64,000 nucleotides of DNA from Artocarpus heterophyllus (Eukaryota > Streptophyta > Magnoliopsida > Rosales > Moraceae). Below, piece after piece: positions 1 through 12,380 of the stretch. The first letter of the stretch is position 1; each line of letters starts with the position of its first letter. Where the stretch lies: the NCBI GenBank assembly GCA_025403435.1, contig CM046349.1:25605854-25669853 (forward strand). Direction: 5' to 3'. The translations under genes were made by a program, and so were the position numbers. A model generated the notes under the pieces. The model saw only the letters and a program-made list of their open reading frames with translations, did not search any database and was not told where the DNA came from.

Positions 1-948
1 ATGCTACTCCACTAAAAGCTTGGAGCTGCACTCTCGAATTACATAGAATTATGAAGCTCGTATAGCTAAGTCTCCATGACATATCATAGTGTATCGTATC
101 CCCATATGATAATCCATAATCGGCTTAAGGACAAGTTCTGTCTTACCTTTTCTATTATTTTTATCTTACGTTTCATTATCTCACCATCAGAAAACTTACA
201 ATCCAATGATAGTATACTATTCGATTACACTTATGTATCCAAATGGTTGAGCGCTCTAGTTTTTCAATTACAGGATAACACATATAAGATGATACCATTA
301 CTCCTAAAGAGAAGCTATGGATTCCATATCTATGAATAATAGGTCTACGCCATCAAGAGTCATGCCTCCAACGTATCGACATGCATACCACTTTTAAGAT
401 GTTGGTGTCACCCTTTGGTACATCAAAAAACACAAGCCAAGACAACAGACCCACTATTCATCTCAAGATTAAGATACAACACAAATGATTGTCTAAAGTG
501 AATCAATTTGCTGAGACATAATTATTAATCCAAATCAATTCACTTTATGTCTCGATCCAACACATCGTCACCTATGACAATGTGCCAATGTTTCTATTCA
601 TGGAGTCCACCTCTGATGGTCAAGACAAACCATCTCCCAAAAGGGATATAGACAACATAACAATCTTTGCAAGAATAAAGTGCCCAACTTTATTCCCTTG
701 ATTGCGGATCGTATGCTTTAGACCATCACTTTAAGAATAGTGTCTTCCACATAATTCGTCCATCATATGCCCAATTCTTAAGGTTTAGACCGAGAGTCTC
801 AGACTATTGTTTGCTTAACATACATTCAACAAATATGAACGTAAAGAGGACAAGATTTGGTATATAAATTATAAATAAATTCTTTATTGATAAAAATGTC
901 TCTAAAAACTTATTACATTTTTACTCCTTAAGGCATACATGTCTAACA
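1..948 (-). mobile_element. Partial LTR of Copia family C, cut by the window edge
   Basis: This is the reverse complement of the first ~950 bp of the LTR seen at 48,027 and 55,678. On the minus strand it starts TGTTAGACATG at 948 and runs off the left edge, so about half of the ~2 kb LTR is outside the window. An antisense reading frame of 87 codons (76-339) is shared with the other LTR copies. The sequence right after 948 is Gypsy pol, so this LTR inserted into a Gypsy element. Whether it is a solo LTR or one end of a full element cannot be decided from this window. Confidence 0.9.
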
Positions 949-2120
949 CAAAGTTCAAGCCATGAGGTACTGTTTGATAGATGGAAAGCTCTATAGATAA
1001 TCTATAGTGAGACCTTATCTCCATTGTCTTAGAGGAGATAAGACCGAAAAAGTCATTCAGGAAGTGCACAAGGGCTCGCGCAACAACCATTGGGGAGGAA
1101 GATCCTTGTGTAACAAAATCAAGAGGTAAGGTTACTATTAGCTAACCATACAAAGCGACTCAGAGAACTTTGCCAAGAAATGTGATAGTTGCTAGAGGCA
1201 TGTGCAAGTTATTAATCAACCCATTGAAGAGCTCTCATCAATCAGTTCACTGTACCCATTTATAAACTACTCGATGGACGTTGTCAGACCCTTCCCTCCA
1301 ACTCCAAGGCAAGTAAAGTATCTTCTCATCCTTGCAAATTAGTTTTCTAAATAGGTCAAAGTTGAAGCTTTTGTAGATATCCAAGAACGAAATGTCAAGA
1401 GATTCATTTAGAGAAATATTATCTGTTGGTTTGGAGTACTAAAGGAGATCGTCACAGATAATGGCTCGCAGTTCATATCCACGTCCTTCAAAAAGTTTTG
1501 CCATGATTGGGACATCATTTTAAGCTTCTCCACATTAAAGTACCTATAGGGGAATAGACAAGCGGAAGTGATGAACAAAACGATCGTTAAGAACCTAAAG
1601 AAAAAGTTGAAGGCTAGAAAAAGACATTGTGGGCTTACTGAACAATGCCAAGGCACGCGACTTACGAATCCCCTTTTTCCTTTATATATGGCACTGAAGC
1701 TGTCATTGTGGTAGAAATTGTCACTCGAGACCTTCAATTTGATTTTTTGCTCCTCAATGAAAAAACAAATGAAGAGATGATGCAGGACACACTGGACTTG
1801 ATAGATGAAAAAAGGGAGAATGCACTTTACTGCCTTGGGCGTTATCAGCAAGTTGTTGCTAGATACTACAACGAAAATGTCAGAATCAAGAAATTCCAGG
1901 TAAGGGATCTTGTGCTTCGAAGAGTTTTTAAAAATACAAGAGAAGGTAACATTGGGAAATTGGTGGCTAACTGGGAAAGTCCATATCGAATATGAGCCAT
2001 TGTATGCGATGAGGTCTACAAGCTGGAAACACTTGATGGAACAACTATCAGTAAGAGTTGGAATGCTCATCACTTTCGTAAGTACTTTGTGTAACCAAAA
2101 TAAACAATTTTCTCTGTTTT
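949..2120 (+). pseudogene. Ty3/Gypsy pol remnant: integrase region, frameshifted
   Basis: Translation in shifting frames gives the end of RNase H and then the integrase of a plant Gypsy element. CLIDGKLYR is followed by a zinc-binding region (KKCDSC), then VTDNGSQF and FKKFCHDWDI of the catalytic core. Next come QAEVMNKTIVKNLKKKL and a final part with ESPFSF and YGTEAV. The longest open piece is 1645-1995 (116 codons). Stops and frame changes are frequent, so it is dead. Homology begins immediately after the family C LTR, meaning the upstream pol was separated by that insertion. With the tandem repeat and antisense ORF downstream, it fits the Tat lineage; the lineage call is inference. Confidence 0.85.
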
Positions 2121-2324
2121 TTAGGCTTTTCATTTTATCGTTCGATTCATTTTGCTGTAGGTTACTCTTCAACATAATTTGTGAATGGTGAACAAACAAC
2201 TTTAGCCATGGTTGTAACATGCTTAGGCTTGTAAATTGAACTACAACCAACTTGATCCCTACACATGGGTATGTAGGCTGCTCGTATAATACATTAACCA
2301 TTTTGCTTAACAGCCGTCTAGTCA

Positions 2325-2715
2325 CTATACTCAATCAACTCGTCCCGAGTACAATCTAAAATCACCATCTTTATGGCTCGCCATCATCATGGCTCCTAAA
2401 TACGTCCAACATTGGACTCGATTGACTCATCCTGAGTCCAATCCAAAATTGCCATCTTTATGGCCAGCCATCATTATGGCTTCTAAATACGTCCAACATT
2501 GGACTCGATCGACTCGTCCCGAGTCCAATCCAAAACCACCATCTTCGTGGCCCCCCATCATTATGGCTCCCAACTACATCCAACACTGGACTCGATCAAC
2601 TCGTCTACAGTTTGATCTACAATTTCCATCTTCATGGCTTACCATCCTCATGACTCATTACATCCAACACTGGGTTAGATCGGTTTATTCAAGGTTCAAT
2701 TCGAAAACTTCATAT
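2325..2715. repeat. 87-bp tandem repeat, about 4.4 copies
   Basis: Equivalent ATG(G/A)C positions fall at 2389, 2476, 2563 and 2650, exactly 87 bp apart, with a partial unit before the first. Units share ATGGCTCC, TACGTCCAACATTGGACTCG and GAGTCCAATCCAAAA blocks and have drifted by roughly 10-25%. Because 87 is a multiple of 3, a 114-codon frame (2389-2733) stays open through the array; I regard it as non-coding. Tandem repeats between pol and the 3' LTR are typical of Tat/Ogre-type Gypsy elements. Confidence 0.9.
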
Positions 2716-3752
2716 AGATATTCGATTAACTAATCCCATGTTCGATTTAACATTGTTGATATCATTGGTTGAGTCTAAATAAACCATTTGGCTTGCTTGC
2801 TTAAATTTCGGTTCATTAAACCATCCTAATGCTTTAAATATTGAGCCAATTTCATTCAGGCTTGATTTAAATTAGAATAGTTCTTCTAATAACTGCTCAA
2901 TTTCAAAATATCGAAGCATATTAATTCTTGGTGAATAAGTGATAGCCTAATGAATTCAAAGTTTAATTTTTTTTAGTGAATTAAGACTTTGAAGGGGGAT
3001 TAAAACCAAAAACATGATAGTAAAAGCAAAGCAAATATCGACTCGATTTGTTCAACAAAAGCTATTTTATACAACGCCAAAAGATATTCAAAGAAAAGGG
3101 CTTCTATTTAGCTTATGCTTGTTTGGTTGGAGGATTCGCAATGGTCTAATTGGTTGCAGGTGAAGGCTCTACCTCAGTAACATTTGAAACTAAAGACATT
3201 TTGACCAGATCAGACGCATTAACTATAGCAGTTGCTTCAACTCCTTCGACTTCGGAATCATCTAGAGCCATTAGCTCTTCAAGCTTTACGATTTCAGCGT
3301 CGATGTCAAGCAGTTAGAGTTGGCTAGCCTTGTACTCTTTCAACGTCTCCAGCCTCATCCTGATGGACGATTCGCTGTAGACATTAAGAAATGTCCCCCC
3401 AAGCTCTTCCAACTATGCGTTCTTCTTCTCCACCTCTTTCTTCAACCACTCGTTCTCCTCCTTCTCAAGACAAAGGCTGCTGCTTAATTGGAGCACTTTC
3501 TTGTTTGATTTTGTCAGCACAGCTATTGCACCATCCTTCTCTTTTGTCACGTTGTTTTTCTACAGTGTCATGTCATCCCTGTCTGCCTCTACCTTCATCT
3601 TCTCCTCTTCTAACTGTTTAATAGCCTCGCCAAGCCTCTAGATCTATGCACTGCCTTATTCGCAAAGACATTGTGCAGCTAAAGGGCCTGCAAAATATGC
3701 AATGATTCAAAGATTAAGTGAAGGGATGAAAATGAATTGCACCAAGACTTGG
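2716..3752. other. Gypsy-derived spacer, no intact gene
   Basis: AT-rich sequence between the tandem array and the antisense ORF. From about 3,150 the composition becomes more balanced. Minus-strand translation there gives acidic and coiled-coil-like fragments that probably continue the antisense ORF of the Gypsy element (its C-terminal part) through several stops. No reading frame here is convincing by itself. Confidence 0.5.
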
Positions 3753-5265
3753 TCAAAATTTTACCTGCCCGAGGATTAAAGTCGATTCGTTCCTAAGCCA
3801 AGAAAAGGACTTTCCCCTAATGTTGTTCTCGTTGGGAGTGAAGTTGAAACTTCTTAACGCCTTTAGTGCTGACTCTTTATCCTGAAGGATACTTGTATCC
3901 TTAAAAACGTTGAGAACTTTTTCAACAACTACTATGCCGACATCCTCGTTGCCTTTGAAAGCCTTGACTGCTTTCTTTTTCTTCGACATTGGGGGTTGAA
4001 TGTCAAATGGCAATGGTGGAGGTAGATTAGAAGTGCTCGTGGGCAGTGAAACTTGTTTTTCTTGAGGAGTCGGTTCGCTTACCTCACCTTTCTTTTTTTT
4101 CTTAGCTGCAGCTACATTCACTGTAGTCTTTCTTTTCATCGTATCCTCAAATGAAGGGAGGGCGATCTTCATCGATGACAATGTAGCTTCTACGAGACGC
4201 TCTTCAGCGAGTGAAGTAATGAATTTTGACAGACCGTACAATCGCTAAAGTGCACCATGGCAAACAAAGGCCCAATCGACTTATTTTGTAAAGCAAATAA
4301 GAATACCTATAGGGATCTCTCTGAACCTTTCCCAAATTGAAGATTTTCCAATTCGATTAGGATGGGAAATTTCATCCCAGGTCTGTCCTTCTAGGGCAAT
4401 CAATGCGTCGAGCCTTTTGCAGAATCTTTCTCCAGTCGGGGCTGGATGGTTTAACTCATAATCAATACTCTCTAATATGACCAAACGTAAATGGAAATGG
4501 GAATTTAGTAGTTGATTCGACTGAGTTGCAATTGATAGACATGAAGAAATATCTTTCTTCCTTATGCCTGCCCTCATTAACAAAATTGACGATGAGTTGC
4601 TTCAATTGCCAATAAATAAAGTAGAAACGCCCTCCGTTCTCGTTGTTTGGCTTCAAGTAATAGCACTAGAGGAAGTCATGAATATCGAAGTTAATGCCAG
4701 CCTCCTTGATCAACACTATCAAGGCAATCAATAATCGTATCCCATTTAGCATTGGCTATGTTATTGAAATCTAGTAGTGAGATACGACTTCCAGCATGAA
4801 TTCTGGAATTAGGAGTCGAAGCCCAAGTTCAAACTATTTAGTGTATATACACAACCAGCCCTCGTTTTGTGTGTTGGCTCACTCACCAGGATAAGGAAGT
4901 TGAATGTCGACGGAAGAAGGGATTCCATACTTGGTTCTAATGGTCGATAGGTCCTCCACCCTAAGGATTGATTCTAGGTTTTTTGAAAAGTAGGAAACCC
5001 CTTTTGTAGGCGAGGAGTATTTCCTTCTTTCAAGCAATTCGACTTGCTCGATTTGCTCAATTCTATTCGAAGGACCTGCTATTCTATCTCTCTTTTCCAT
5101 AGTGCCCTATTCTACTTTTTTGTTGGTTCCAGCACCACTGATTCTAGAAGCCCATTCAACTCTCGACTGCTCCAACAGCCACTCATCGATCTCCCTGTCA
5201 TCGTCACTAGGCTAGGGATCGCAACATTCGCTTGAACTAGAATTAATATCTATTGCCTCTGACAT
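3753..5265 (-). pseudogene. Antisense ORF of a Tat-like Gypsy element, broken
   Basis: Read on the minus strand from an ATG at 5265, the product starts MSEAIDINSSSSE. It continues in one frame through two stops to RTKYGIPSS and VDIQLPYPGE (4879-5100). After a gap it resumes with HPAPTGERFCKRLDAL (4281-4583), then a lysine-rich segment AAAKKKKKGE (3753-4241). The RTKYxIP...V.I.LP.P.E pattern is that of the putative plant transposon or gypsy-type domain found in extra, often antisense, ORFs of Tat elements. It is opposite to the integrase remnant upstream, as expected for such an ORF. Stops and frame changes show it is not functional. Alternatively it is the gag-like ORF of a second, oppositely oriented element. 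Confidence 0.65.
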
Positions 5266-5831
5266 TTATGTTACAAATTGAATTCTAAAGGGGATTTAGG
5301 GTTATGAAGATCTAAGGGCTAAAGTTTCCAAGATTTGAAGAGTTTCGAAGGAGTTCTTAAGAGTTCTAAACCTGTAAGAACCAAATAAGGTTGAAAACTA
5401 TAGATTTTCTTAGAAAATAGGTTGAAAATGACTCTAAAATGCTCAAAATTGCAAACGAAACAAACTTATGGAAAGAAAATTGCAAGAAAATCAGTTAAAA
5501 GAGGAGAAATCTTGCCTGGAAATCGTAGGAAAGCTTGAGAAAACGGAGGAAAATCACCCTAAGTTCTAAGAAAACTGTGTAAAATGGAGAAAAGAGAGAA
5601 AGGGACATGTATATTGCCTGAAGTAATATAATCAATGGCTTAGATTGATTCATAGGGAATTGATCTGACGGTTGGGATTACTTAACTTTTCGAATTCCCT
5701 CTTAAATCGAGGCGTTGTCTTTTTGGTTCAGGTTTAGACGTCAACACTATAGAGATATTTTGGGATCTTTCAATTACATTATGACAAGTGTTATGGTTAG
5801 TTGAGTGTCGCAACTTCCCGAGGAGGGGCGA
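5266..5831. other. Leader of the antisense ORF and pre-LTR spacer
   Basis: No gene. On the minus strand this would be the untranslated leader of the antisense ORF. Near 5,818-5,831 a purine-rich stretch (GAGGAGGGGCGA) could be a polypurine tract primer for the putative LTR that follows. Confidence 0.4.
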
Positions 5832-6649
5832 TGATTATAGTCTAAACGTGAAGCTTTAGACAAAGTGACATATTATCAGAATGAAGCTTGAGATTTGATT
5901 TTAATTCACTCCTATAGTCGATTAGATTGACTAAGGAGTGGGAGACTAATTATTGGAGTATGATTTGGTCAGGCCCAAATCATTCGCCAAGGCCCAAATC
6001 AAGGATTCTAAATTTAATTAGAGTGAATTAAGCCCAACGAGATTGTTCGATTCGAGTTAGTCTGGCATGAGGCACCATTTATCTATCACTTATATGGGTT
6101 GAGGCTTTGATCAATTCAATTGACTACAAATTGATCATGCAGTTCATTTGCATAACATTTTCTATCGTTGTAGGTTTGTTTCCAAAGTATTTATTCAACA
6201 AGATCGATGCACACGATTTGACAGTTATAAGAAAGCATGTCAAGCCACAGACTAGGACGTACGAAAAGCCCGATTCTTGCGACATATCACAGATCAACAC
6301 GTGTCCCACTATTGTTGTTACTTCTCGCATTATTATCCCCACTTTTTGATAGTTAAAAGTCACGATTTTTCCCTATTCTTTATATACGGGAATGTCGTCT
6401 CCATTTGTGGGACACGAGAAAAAGATATATAGAAACTTTGTAGGAATTTTTCCTCATTTACGTATTGCCTCTTCAAATATTTTTTGTAATCTGTACTTAT
6501 CCAGTTCATTTATAGTGAAGAACAATAGATGTAGCTTTCTTTATAGAGTGAACCACTGTAAATATATGTATGTCGTATCATTTATTTTTCTAGCACTATT
6601 TAATTTTTCTTAGCTTAATTCTGATTTATTTTCTTAAACTATTTTAACA
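5832..6649 (+). mobile_element. Putative 3' LTR of the Gypsy element
   Basis: The interval begins TGATTATAG directly after a polypurine-like tract and ends TTTTAACA, about 820 bp long. It contains a TATA-like TTTATATACGGG near 6,380. There is no second LTR in the window to align with, and the 5' half of the element is not present here, so both boundaries are inference from the tract, the TG...CA ends and position. Confidence 0.35.
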
Positions 6650-6794
6650 ATGTCCTTTGAAGATAAACAGATCCTAATAACGATGATTTGAAGGCTCAAA
6701 TTTATAAATAGAAGAATATTAAATTGATCTAACATGTTTATATTCAATTGTAGATCCAATGTCTATAGGCACAAAGTCTAACAATAAATACAAA

Positions 6795-7140
6795 AATTTA
6801 TCGACAATATTGCTAGACATCACCAAAACCGACAATGTTGGTGGCAGCTTAGGAAATACGGTATTTCCTTGAGAATAAGTATTTTTTTAAAAAAAAATTC
6901 TCAAGTGACTTCACCAGACTACCATTGGCTACAAAATACAGTATTTTCAAGGAAATATTGTATTTCTTACTTAATAAAAAAATTTACCAATGACCTCACT
7001 GGCGGCTAAGAAAATATTATTTTACATGCAACTTTTATATTTTCATATAAATACAAAAATTTACCTATAATCTTGTTGGACATCTTCAGCACCAATGGAC
7101 AAAAAATAGCGTATTTTTTTATTAGTATTATATTTTCCAG
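6795..7140. repeat. Degenerate tandem repeat, four ~70-95 bp units
   Basis: Related blocks start near 6,797, 6,893, 6,984 and 7,053. Each has AAATTTA or AATTCTCA, then a TTG/CTC...GACATC- or CACCA-type segment, then an ACCAATGG/ACAATG-type end and a GTATTTT run. Divergence is high. It may be a decayed satellite or the interior of an unrecognised element. Confidence 0.45.
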
Positions 7141-8880
7141 TAAATACAACACTAAAAAAAGTAGAAATTTTTTTTAAGAAAAAAACGTTGTTTTCTTTTT
7201 CTTTTTCTTCCAACATCAAAGCTTTTTCCTTTTTTTGAGATTTTTTTTCTTCCCTCTCTCCCTTCTATCCCTTTAATCCTTGAAAACCTTTGATTCTGAC
7301 GAGGCATCGACTGTGGCGGAGTAGATCGGACCCTTTCTGTCATCGTCCTCTCACTAAGGAGTCGTGTTTGTCGCCATGGTAGATTGGCGATTTCGACACA
7401 ATTGGACATGAGCTGAGCTGAGCGTCTTGATGCAATTGGATCTGGCAGATTGACCCTAGACGATCGTGCCCAACAACTTCCTTGGGCAATTCCATCAACC
7501 AAATCTGAAGCAAATAGTCTGATTCTAGACCTATCGGATTAGGGTTTCTTCGACGTCGTTGCATTGCTCCTGAGGCTCGGAGTAGGTTGTCTTGGCGACA
7601 CCTTCGGCTAGAAAAAAAAAAACACGAAGGTTTATAACTCCATCTTGGTTGCGAGCTCGGTGCGACAGCTTCAATGACAAAGCCAAATTTGGGAAGACCA
7701 GAGGAAAGAAAGGATGGGTACACAGAGGATAGAGAGAGTAGAGAAAGAAACAAGGGAGAGAGGGAAGAAAGAGAGAGCGGAAAAAGAAAAAAAAAAGATT
7801 TATTTGGAGGGTATTTTTGGGTTTTTAGTTGCTTTAAAATACTAGTGATTTGTTTAAATGTATTATTTATTTTACTTTTATGAAACATCTAACATAATTT
7901 ACTAATCAACCAATAAAATCTGCTATTTGTTATAATTTTTATTAATGTATCCGGTTTGATGTATTTATTCATCTAATTACCGGTCCTTGAAATTTATTGT
8001 AAAAGGAACACGCACGAAAGGAAATAGTTACTTTCTTATAGGAAATTAAGCCATCGGCTTTTCTTTATTTGTAATTTAAAAAAAAAATGAAGATGAAGAA
8101 TTGTAGCTTCTACAGAAAATGGCACTCAATATCAAATGTGGAGCCCATATCCACATGAAAAGCTGGAAACGAGGCACTGATTAAGGGGTCAGGGCAAAAA
8201 TGTCATCACAAAACCTATAATAGAAAAATCGTTGAAAGTTTAGAGAGAGACTTCTCAACCGTTATTGCTGAAACCACAAAACAGCCTCTCCTCTCTGTTA
8301 TCTCCAAAGAAGACAATTCCAGATTCAGTACAAAAACAGATTGGAAAGTACGATGATGTTGTTAAAGAACACTGAACTGATAATTAAAAGTCGTGATCCG
8401 CTAAACGTACCATGCAATAACCATTTTCATGCAAAAAATATGTTTTATTCGCAACTTCCAAATGTAATGAACTTAGCGTAAGACAGAAGAGTAGTAAAAA
8501 GAATGAATATAGAAATAAAGGGCAAAAAAATAGATTGACTAAAGAAGGCCTTACACACTCAATTGTTTTTGCTTTTGATTTTGACCATCTTTTTGTCCAA
8601 ACAAAAAGAGGAAAAAAAAAGAACTTGGAACAGGTGTTTAAAGTGAAATAGCCAGGACTTTGGCAATTTGCTCCTGCAAAGTTGTAAAAGGTTAAAAGGA
8701 TGTGGTCCTAGCCAAACAAATAATTTTCCCCCCCTTTTTTTTTCCCTCTAAGAACAAACATTTATTGTTATGCATAGTTTTAGTAGGACTGTTCTATTAT
8801 TGTTGGATGCCTCGTTCTAAAAGTTGCAAAAAAATTATTATATTTTTATAAAAAAATTATTCTAAACTGGTAATTGATAG
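7141..8880. other. Intergenic region without a supported gene
   Basis: Contains a pyrimidine-rich run at 7,190-7,270 and a GA-rich run at 7,725-7,800, which keep short frames open on both strands. The part at 7,280-7,680 is higher in GC but shows no domain I recognise. The remainder is AT-rich with poly-A and poly-T tracts. No gene is called. Confidence 0.5.
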
Positions 8881-9045
8881 AATGTTTAAGAGGTATAGTT
8901 AAAACGAAAACTTTTGAATTAAAAACTGTAGCATATGAGAGCTTTTCACTGTAGATTATTTTTATTGAGCATTGTAACATATGACAATTTTACACTGTCG
9001 CAATTAAAAGTTTTGATTAAAATTGATTTTGTCAAAACATGTTTA
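8881..9045. mobile_element. Fold-back MITE-like element 1
   Basis: The ends are imperfect inverted repeats: AATGTTTAAGAGGTATAG against a reverse-complement form ending GTCAAAACATGTT. Internally it has paired CTGTAGCATATGAGAGCTTT and GTAACATATGACAATTTTACACTG blocks like those of the better preserved copies at 15,983 and 22,728. Confidence 0.45.
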
Positions 9046-9340
9046 AAAAACTAGCAAATAGTTGGGATACCCATAAAGGGAATTAATAGGGTGTGAGTCC
9101 TATTATATGGGTCCGGAGCATCACCATTTGGCTCACCCAAATTAGAATGTTTATATAAATGCGTGTGTGTATATATATATTATTGAATGGAAAAACATTT
9201 TCACAACTATTGATCAACTTTGTATTTTCTAACCAGAAAGAAAGTGAGCCGCACGACTTGCATGTTTTATCATTTGAAGAAAGTTTTCATGCTGAATTGT
9301 TAATTATACTTTGTCCCTTCCATGATTCCTATAAAACTTA

Positions 9341-9507
9341 TAGCCTGTTTGATAAAGTTGGTTCTGACTAACTTTTCAATTAAGAGTAGTGTAAAATTTT
9401 CACATGCTACAATAAAAAAAAAAAAACTGCTACAGTATAAAGTTCTTACATACTATAGTGTTTATAGTTCTACTTAATAGTTTTAACCAACATATCAATC
9501 ACCCCAT
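9341..9507. mobile_element. Fold-back MITE-like element 2
   Basis: Starts TAGCCTGTTTGATAAAGTTG and ends with the complementary AACCAACATATCAATCACC. The interior carries AATTTTCACATGCTACAAT and CTGCTACAGTATAAAGTTC, the shared core of this family. A poly-A stretch splits the centre. Confidence 0.55.
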
Positions 9508-9663
9508 TAGAAAGTTCTTACACTAAATATCCATCATTGCATATTCCAACCTAATCATATAAATAATTTTCACCCAAAAAACCTAATGATATAAATAAAT
9601 TAGTATTTTTAAGTCTTCTTTTATTTTATTTTTTTTCAACTACAACATTAATTGAATGTTTTA

Positions 9664-9812
9664 GGCTTTGTTTGACAACGTCTTTAAAACTTTAAAACTT
9701 ATTAGTTTTAATATTACAATATAAAGCTCATATATATTATAGTCTAAAGTAAAAATATGATACAATGTTTTAATTTTAACTTATTAATTCTAAATACGTT
9801 CTCGAATACAAA
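9664..9812. mobile_element. Fold-back MITE-like element 3
   Basis: GGCTTTGTTTGACAACGTC at the left pairs with TAAATACGTTCTCGAATACA at the right in inverted orientation. The centre has TACAATATAAAGCTCATATA. It has the same size class and organisation as its neighbours, but is more diverged. Confidence 0.45.
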
Positions 9813-10280
9813 AATTAATTCACCACTTTGATATTTGGCTTAACTATGAAGCTAACTTCGTATTTCTGCGCAACTTCGACAATTACAAGGGGGATATCCT
9901 ACATTTTCAATTTAATAATCAAATATGTATTTTTTTGTCGGGTAAAGATAAAAAAGAAAAGTAGAGTTAGATAAAGGCGATAAATGGATTCCTACTCAAC
10001 CTTAAAAATAACTCGTTCACTTCCCCTTTAAGTACAGCGTGTTACAAATTAATTACCAAAAAAAAAAAAGTATATTGTTGGCATAAAAGTGATAGCAGTA
10101 CACGGCATTAACCAGTCATGAAGTACAAATTTAATCTAGTCATATGTTCTAGCTTATGTATTCCCAGCTAAGATAGTCTTACCCATATTTTATAATGCTG
10201 GATCTAAATAAATCCTTTGTGCATCGATTCTCAACGGCTAAGGGGCATTGCCATGGCAAATTAACATAGCCAACCTATTT

Positions 10281-10416
10281 AGGGTGCTTGGTAGAAGAGT
10301 TAGAATAGTACCAATTGTACACAATCTCATATGTTATAATATAAAATAAAAATAAATTACAATGTAAATTTTTCACACGCTACAATATTGAAAGTTTAAA
10401 CGCTTTTGCTAAACAT
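10281..10416. mobile_element. Fold-back MITE-like element 4
   Basis: AGGGTGCTTGGTAGAAGAG at the left matches, in inverted orientation, AAACGCTTTTGCTAAACA at the right. The interior has TTACAATGTAAATTTTTCAC and CGCTACAAT. The GGGTGYTTGG terminus is the one seen at 22,728. Confidence 0.5.
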
Positions 10417-12380
10417 TTTTTTCTATGTCTTTTTTTTTAATATAGAAAAACAAAGAGAGGAAATTTTTCTTGTTTAATGTGATTACAAAGATAACTGATA
10501 GTTGAAAATAAAAGCAACTTTTCAAGTCACAAAAAAGGTTATTATTAATTTGGCTCTGTATATTTAATAAAACATTATATTAGTACCTTGCTGTAATATT
10601 TAAAAATATACCTCATAGTTTTCAAAAATATCATTTGAATACTTTGGGTCTACGTTCTGTGTTATGAAATTTTTAACTTATCCTTTATTAATTAATTTCA
10701 AATAAATTTTAGAAAACTATAGATAAAATGAAAAGAATACAAAAAACCTCATAAAACAAAACCATATATTTACAAGTTTCTTCCTTTTACTTTTTTTTTA
10801 AATTTTTTTCTATTTCTATTATTAATTAGGGATTTTATCATATAAAAGGATAAGTTGAAAATTTCATATCCAAGAATACAGACTCTCAAAATACCAAAAT
10901 AGTAATTTTATAAAATTTGAGATACTTTTTTAATATTTTTCAAATAACAAGATACAAATATAAGGTTTTGTTAAGACATAAGGTAGCAAAACAATAAAAT
11001 AAAATAAAAATCTATACAAATATTTTTTTCTTTATTTTCTTTTTGAGCTTTCAACCATAGAGATTTTTATTGGTAGTACTTGTTTATGAATGTTAGATCA
11101 TATAAAAATTACATTAAAAATAAAAAATATATATAAAATTACAAAATCTAATATAATTTTAACGCTTCAAAATAGAATTATGCCGGTAAGGTATTCATCT
11201 CCTAATGTAAAATTCTGTCCCTCTTTGAAGAAATAATTTGAAACTGTTGACAAATGATGAGGCAAGCTGGCACAAAACTAGAACAGTCGGATTCTCTTCC
11301 TCCCTAGTTTTTTTTTTTTTTTTCATTGGAGTGGGAAGTTTTAATTATTATGGGTAGGCCATATGTTTAAAAATTTAAATTTGCTAAGCTGTGTTAAATG
11401 ACAAAAAAGACTCACTAATGTTGTGGGAACTGTGAGAAAGAAATAAAGAAAAAGCACTTGCTTATGATGACAAACATGATTGCTTTAATTTAACAAGTAA
11501 GCCTATTGGATTCATTACTTTGTCCGAAACAATAAATCACTTTTTAAGATTCTAGAACTAAAACCCTTCTAAAAGTAATGAACCATTTGTAACAACTGAC
11601 AGTTGTACATTAACAAATCTTTATAATACAAGGACATTTGCTTTTTTTATATCTCAAAAAAGGGTTTGTTATAATTTTCTAGATTTAAAGTCATCATTAA
11701 GTTTAAAAAAAGGAATTTTAATTAAGTGGAGTCTCTATCCAGAAGTGATTCTCTAATAACATTAAAAAAAAATAATATAATAGGAGAAAATATTATAAAA
11801 AATTTAGTTAGAATCATAAAATCACTTCAAACACCCTCCTAATTTGAGTTATATTTTTTGTTTTAAGCGGTGCTTTAGCATAATTTAGCATCAATAATCA
11901 AAGCAAAGATTGAAAAAAACACAACCAAATAATTTCGTTTTTTTAACGGGATAAATATCAGTACCAATTAGAACGGGACAAGCGAGTAAATATATCATTG
12001 TCATGATTCGCTAAATTGTTAAATAAGCGAACTTATTATCTTATCTAATTGGTTCCGATTTACAATTGAGGCCGCTTCGAGTTTGGACTAAAAAAAGATA
12101 AGGATTATGAAGTCCACGAAATTCCCTTCAATTTGTGTTATATGACGAAAATGCGAGGAAAAATCATGCAAATGGCAAATTAGTAAAACAACACCTGTTT
12201 TCTTTTGTGTTTTTTTGGCTCGTAAGCGTTATGCCAAAACTGCTATAAGTTAAAACAATTTCATTGCGTGCTCGCATCAGAGCGCCTGAAATTTTATTCC
12301 CTCCAAAATAAAAAAAAAAAAAAAAGAAAGAAAGCATGTCGATGCAAAGCAGGAGGGGCAGTTCCCGTAATTTTATCGAA
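10417..12380. other. AT-rich intergenic region upstream of WAP
   Basis: About 2 kb of AT-rich sequence with homopolymer tracts (for example T15 near 11,308). No frame of credible length or composition, and no transposon protein fragments. It probably holds distal promoter sequence of the gene downstream. Confidence 0.5.

Noticed and set aside
2325..2715. CRISPR array
   Set aside because: Repeats are contiguous, drifted and lack unique spacers; the window is plant nuclear DNA.
2389..2733. 114-codon frame
   Set aside because: Translation of the 87-bp tandem array; period is a multiple of 3, so openness is not evidence of coding.
7152..7888. Overlapping minus-strand frames of 116 and 182 codons
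   Set aside because: They run through CT/GA-rich low-complexity sequence and have no recognisable domain or splice pattern.
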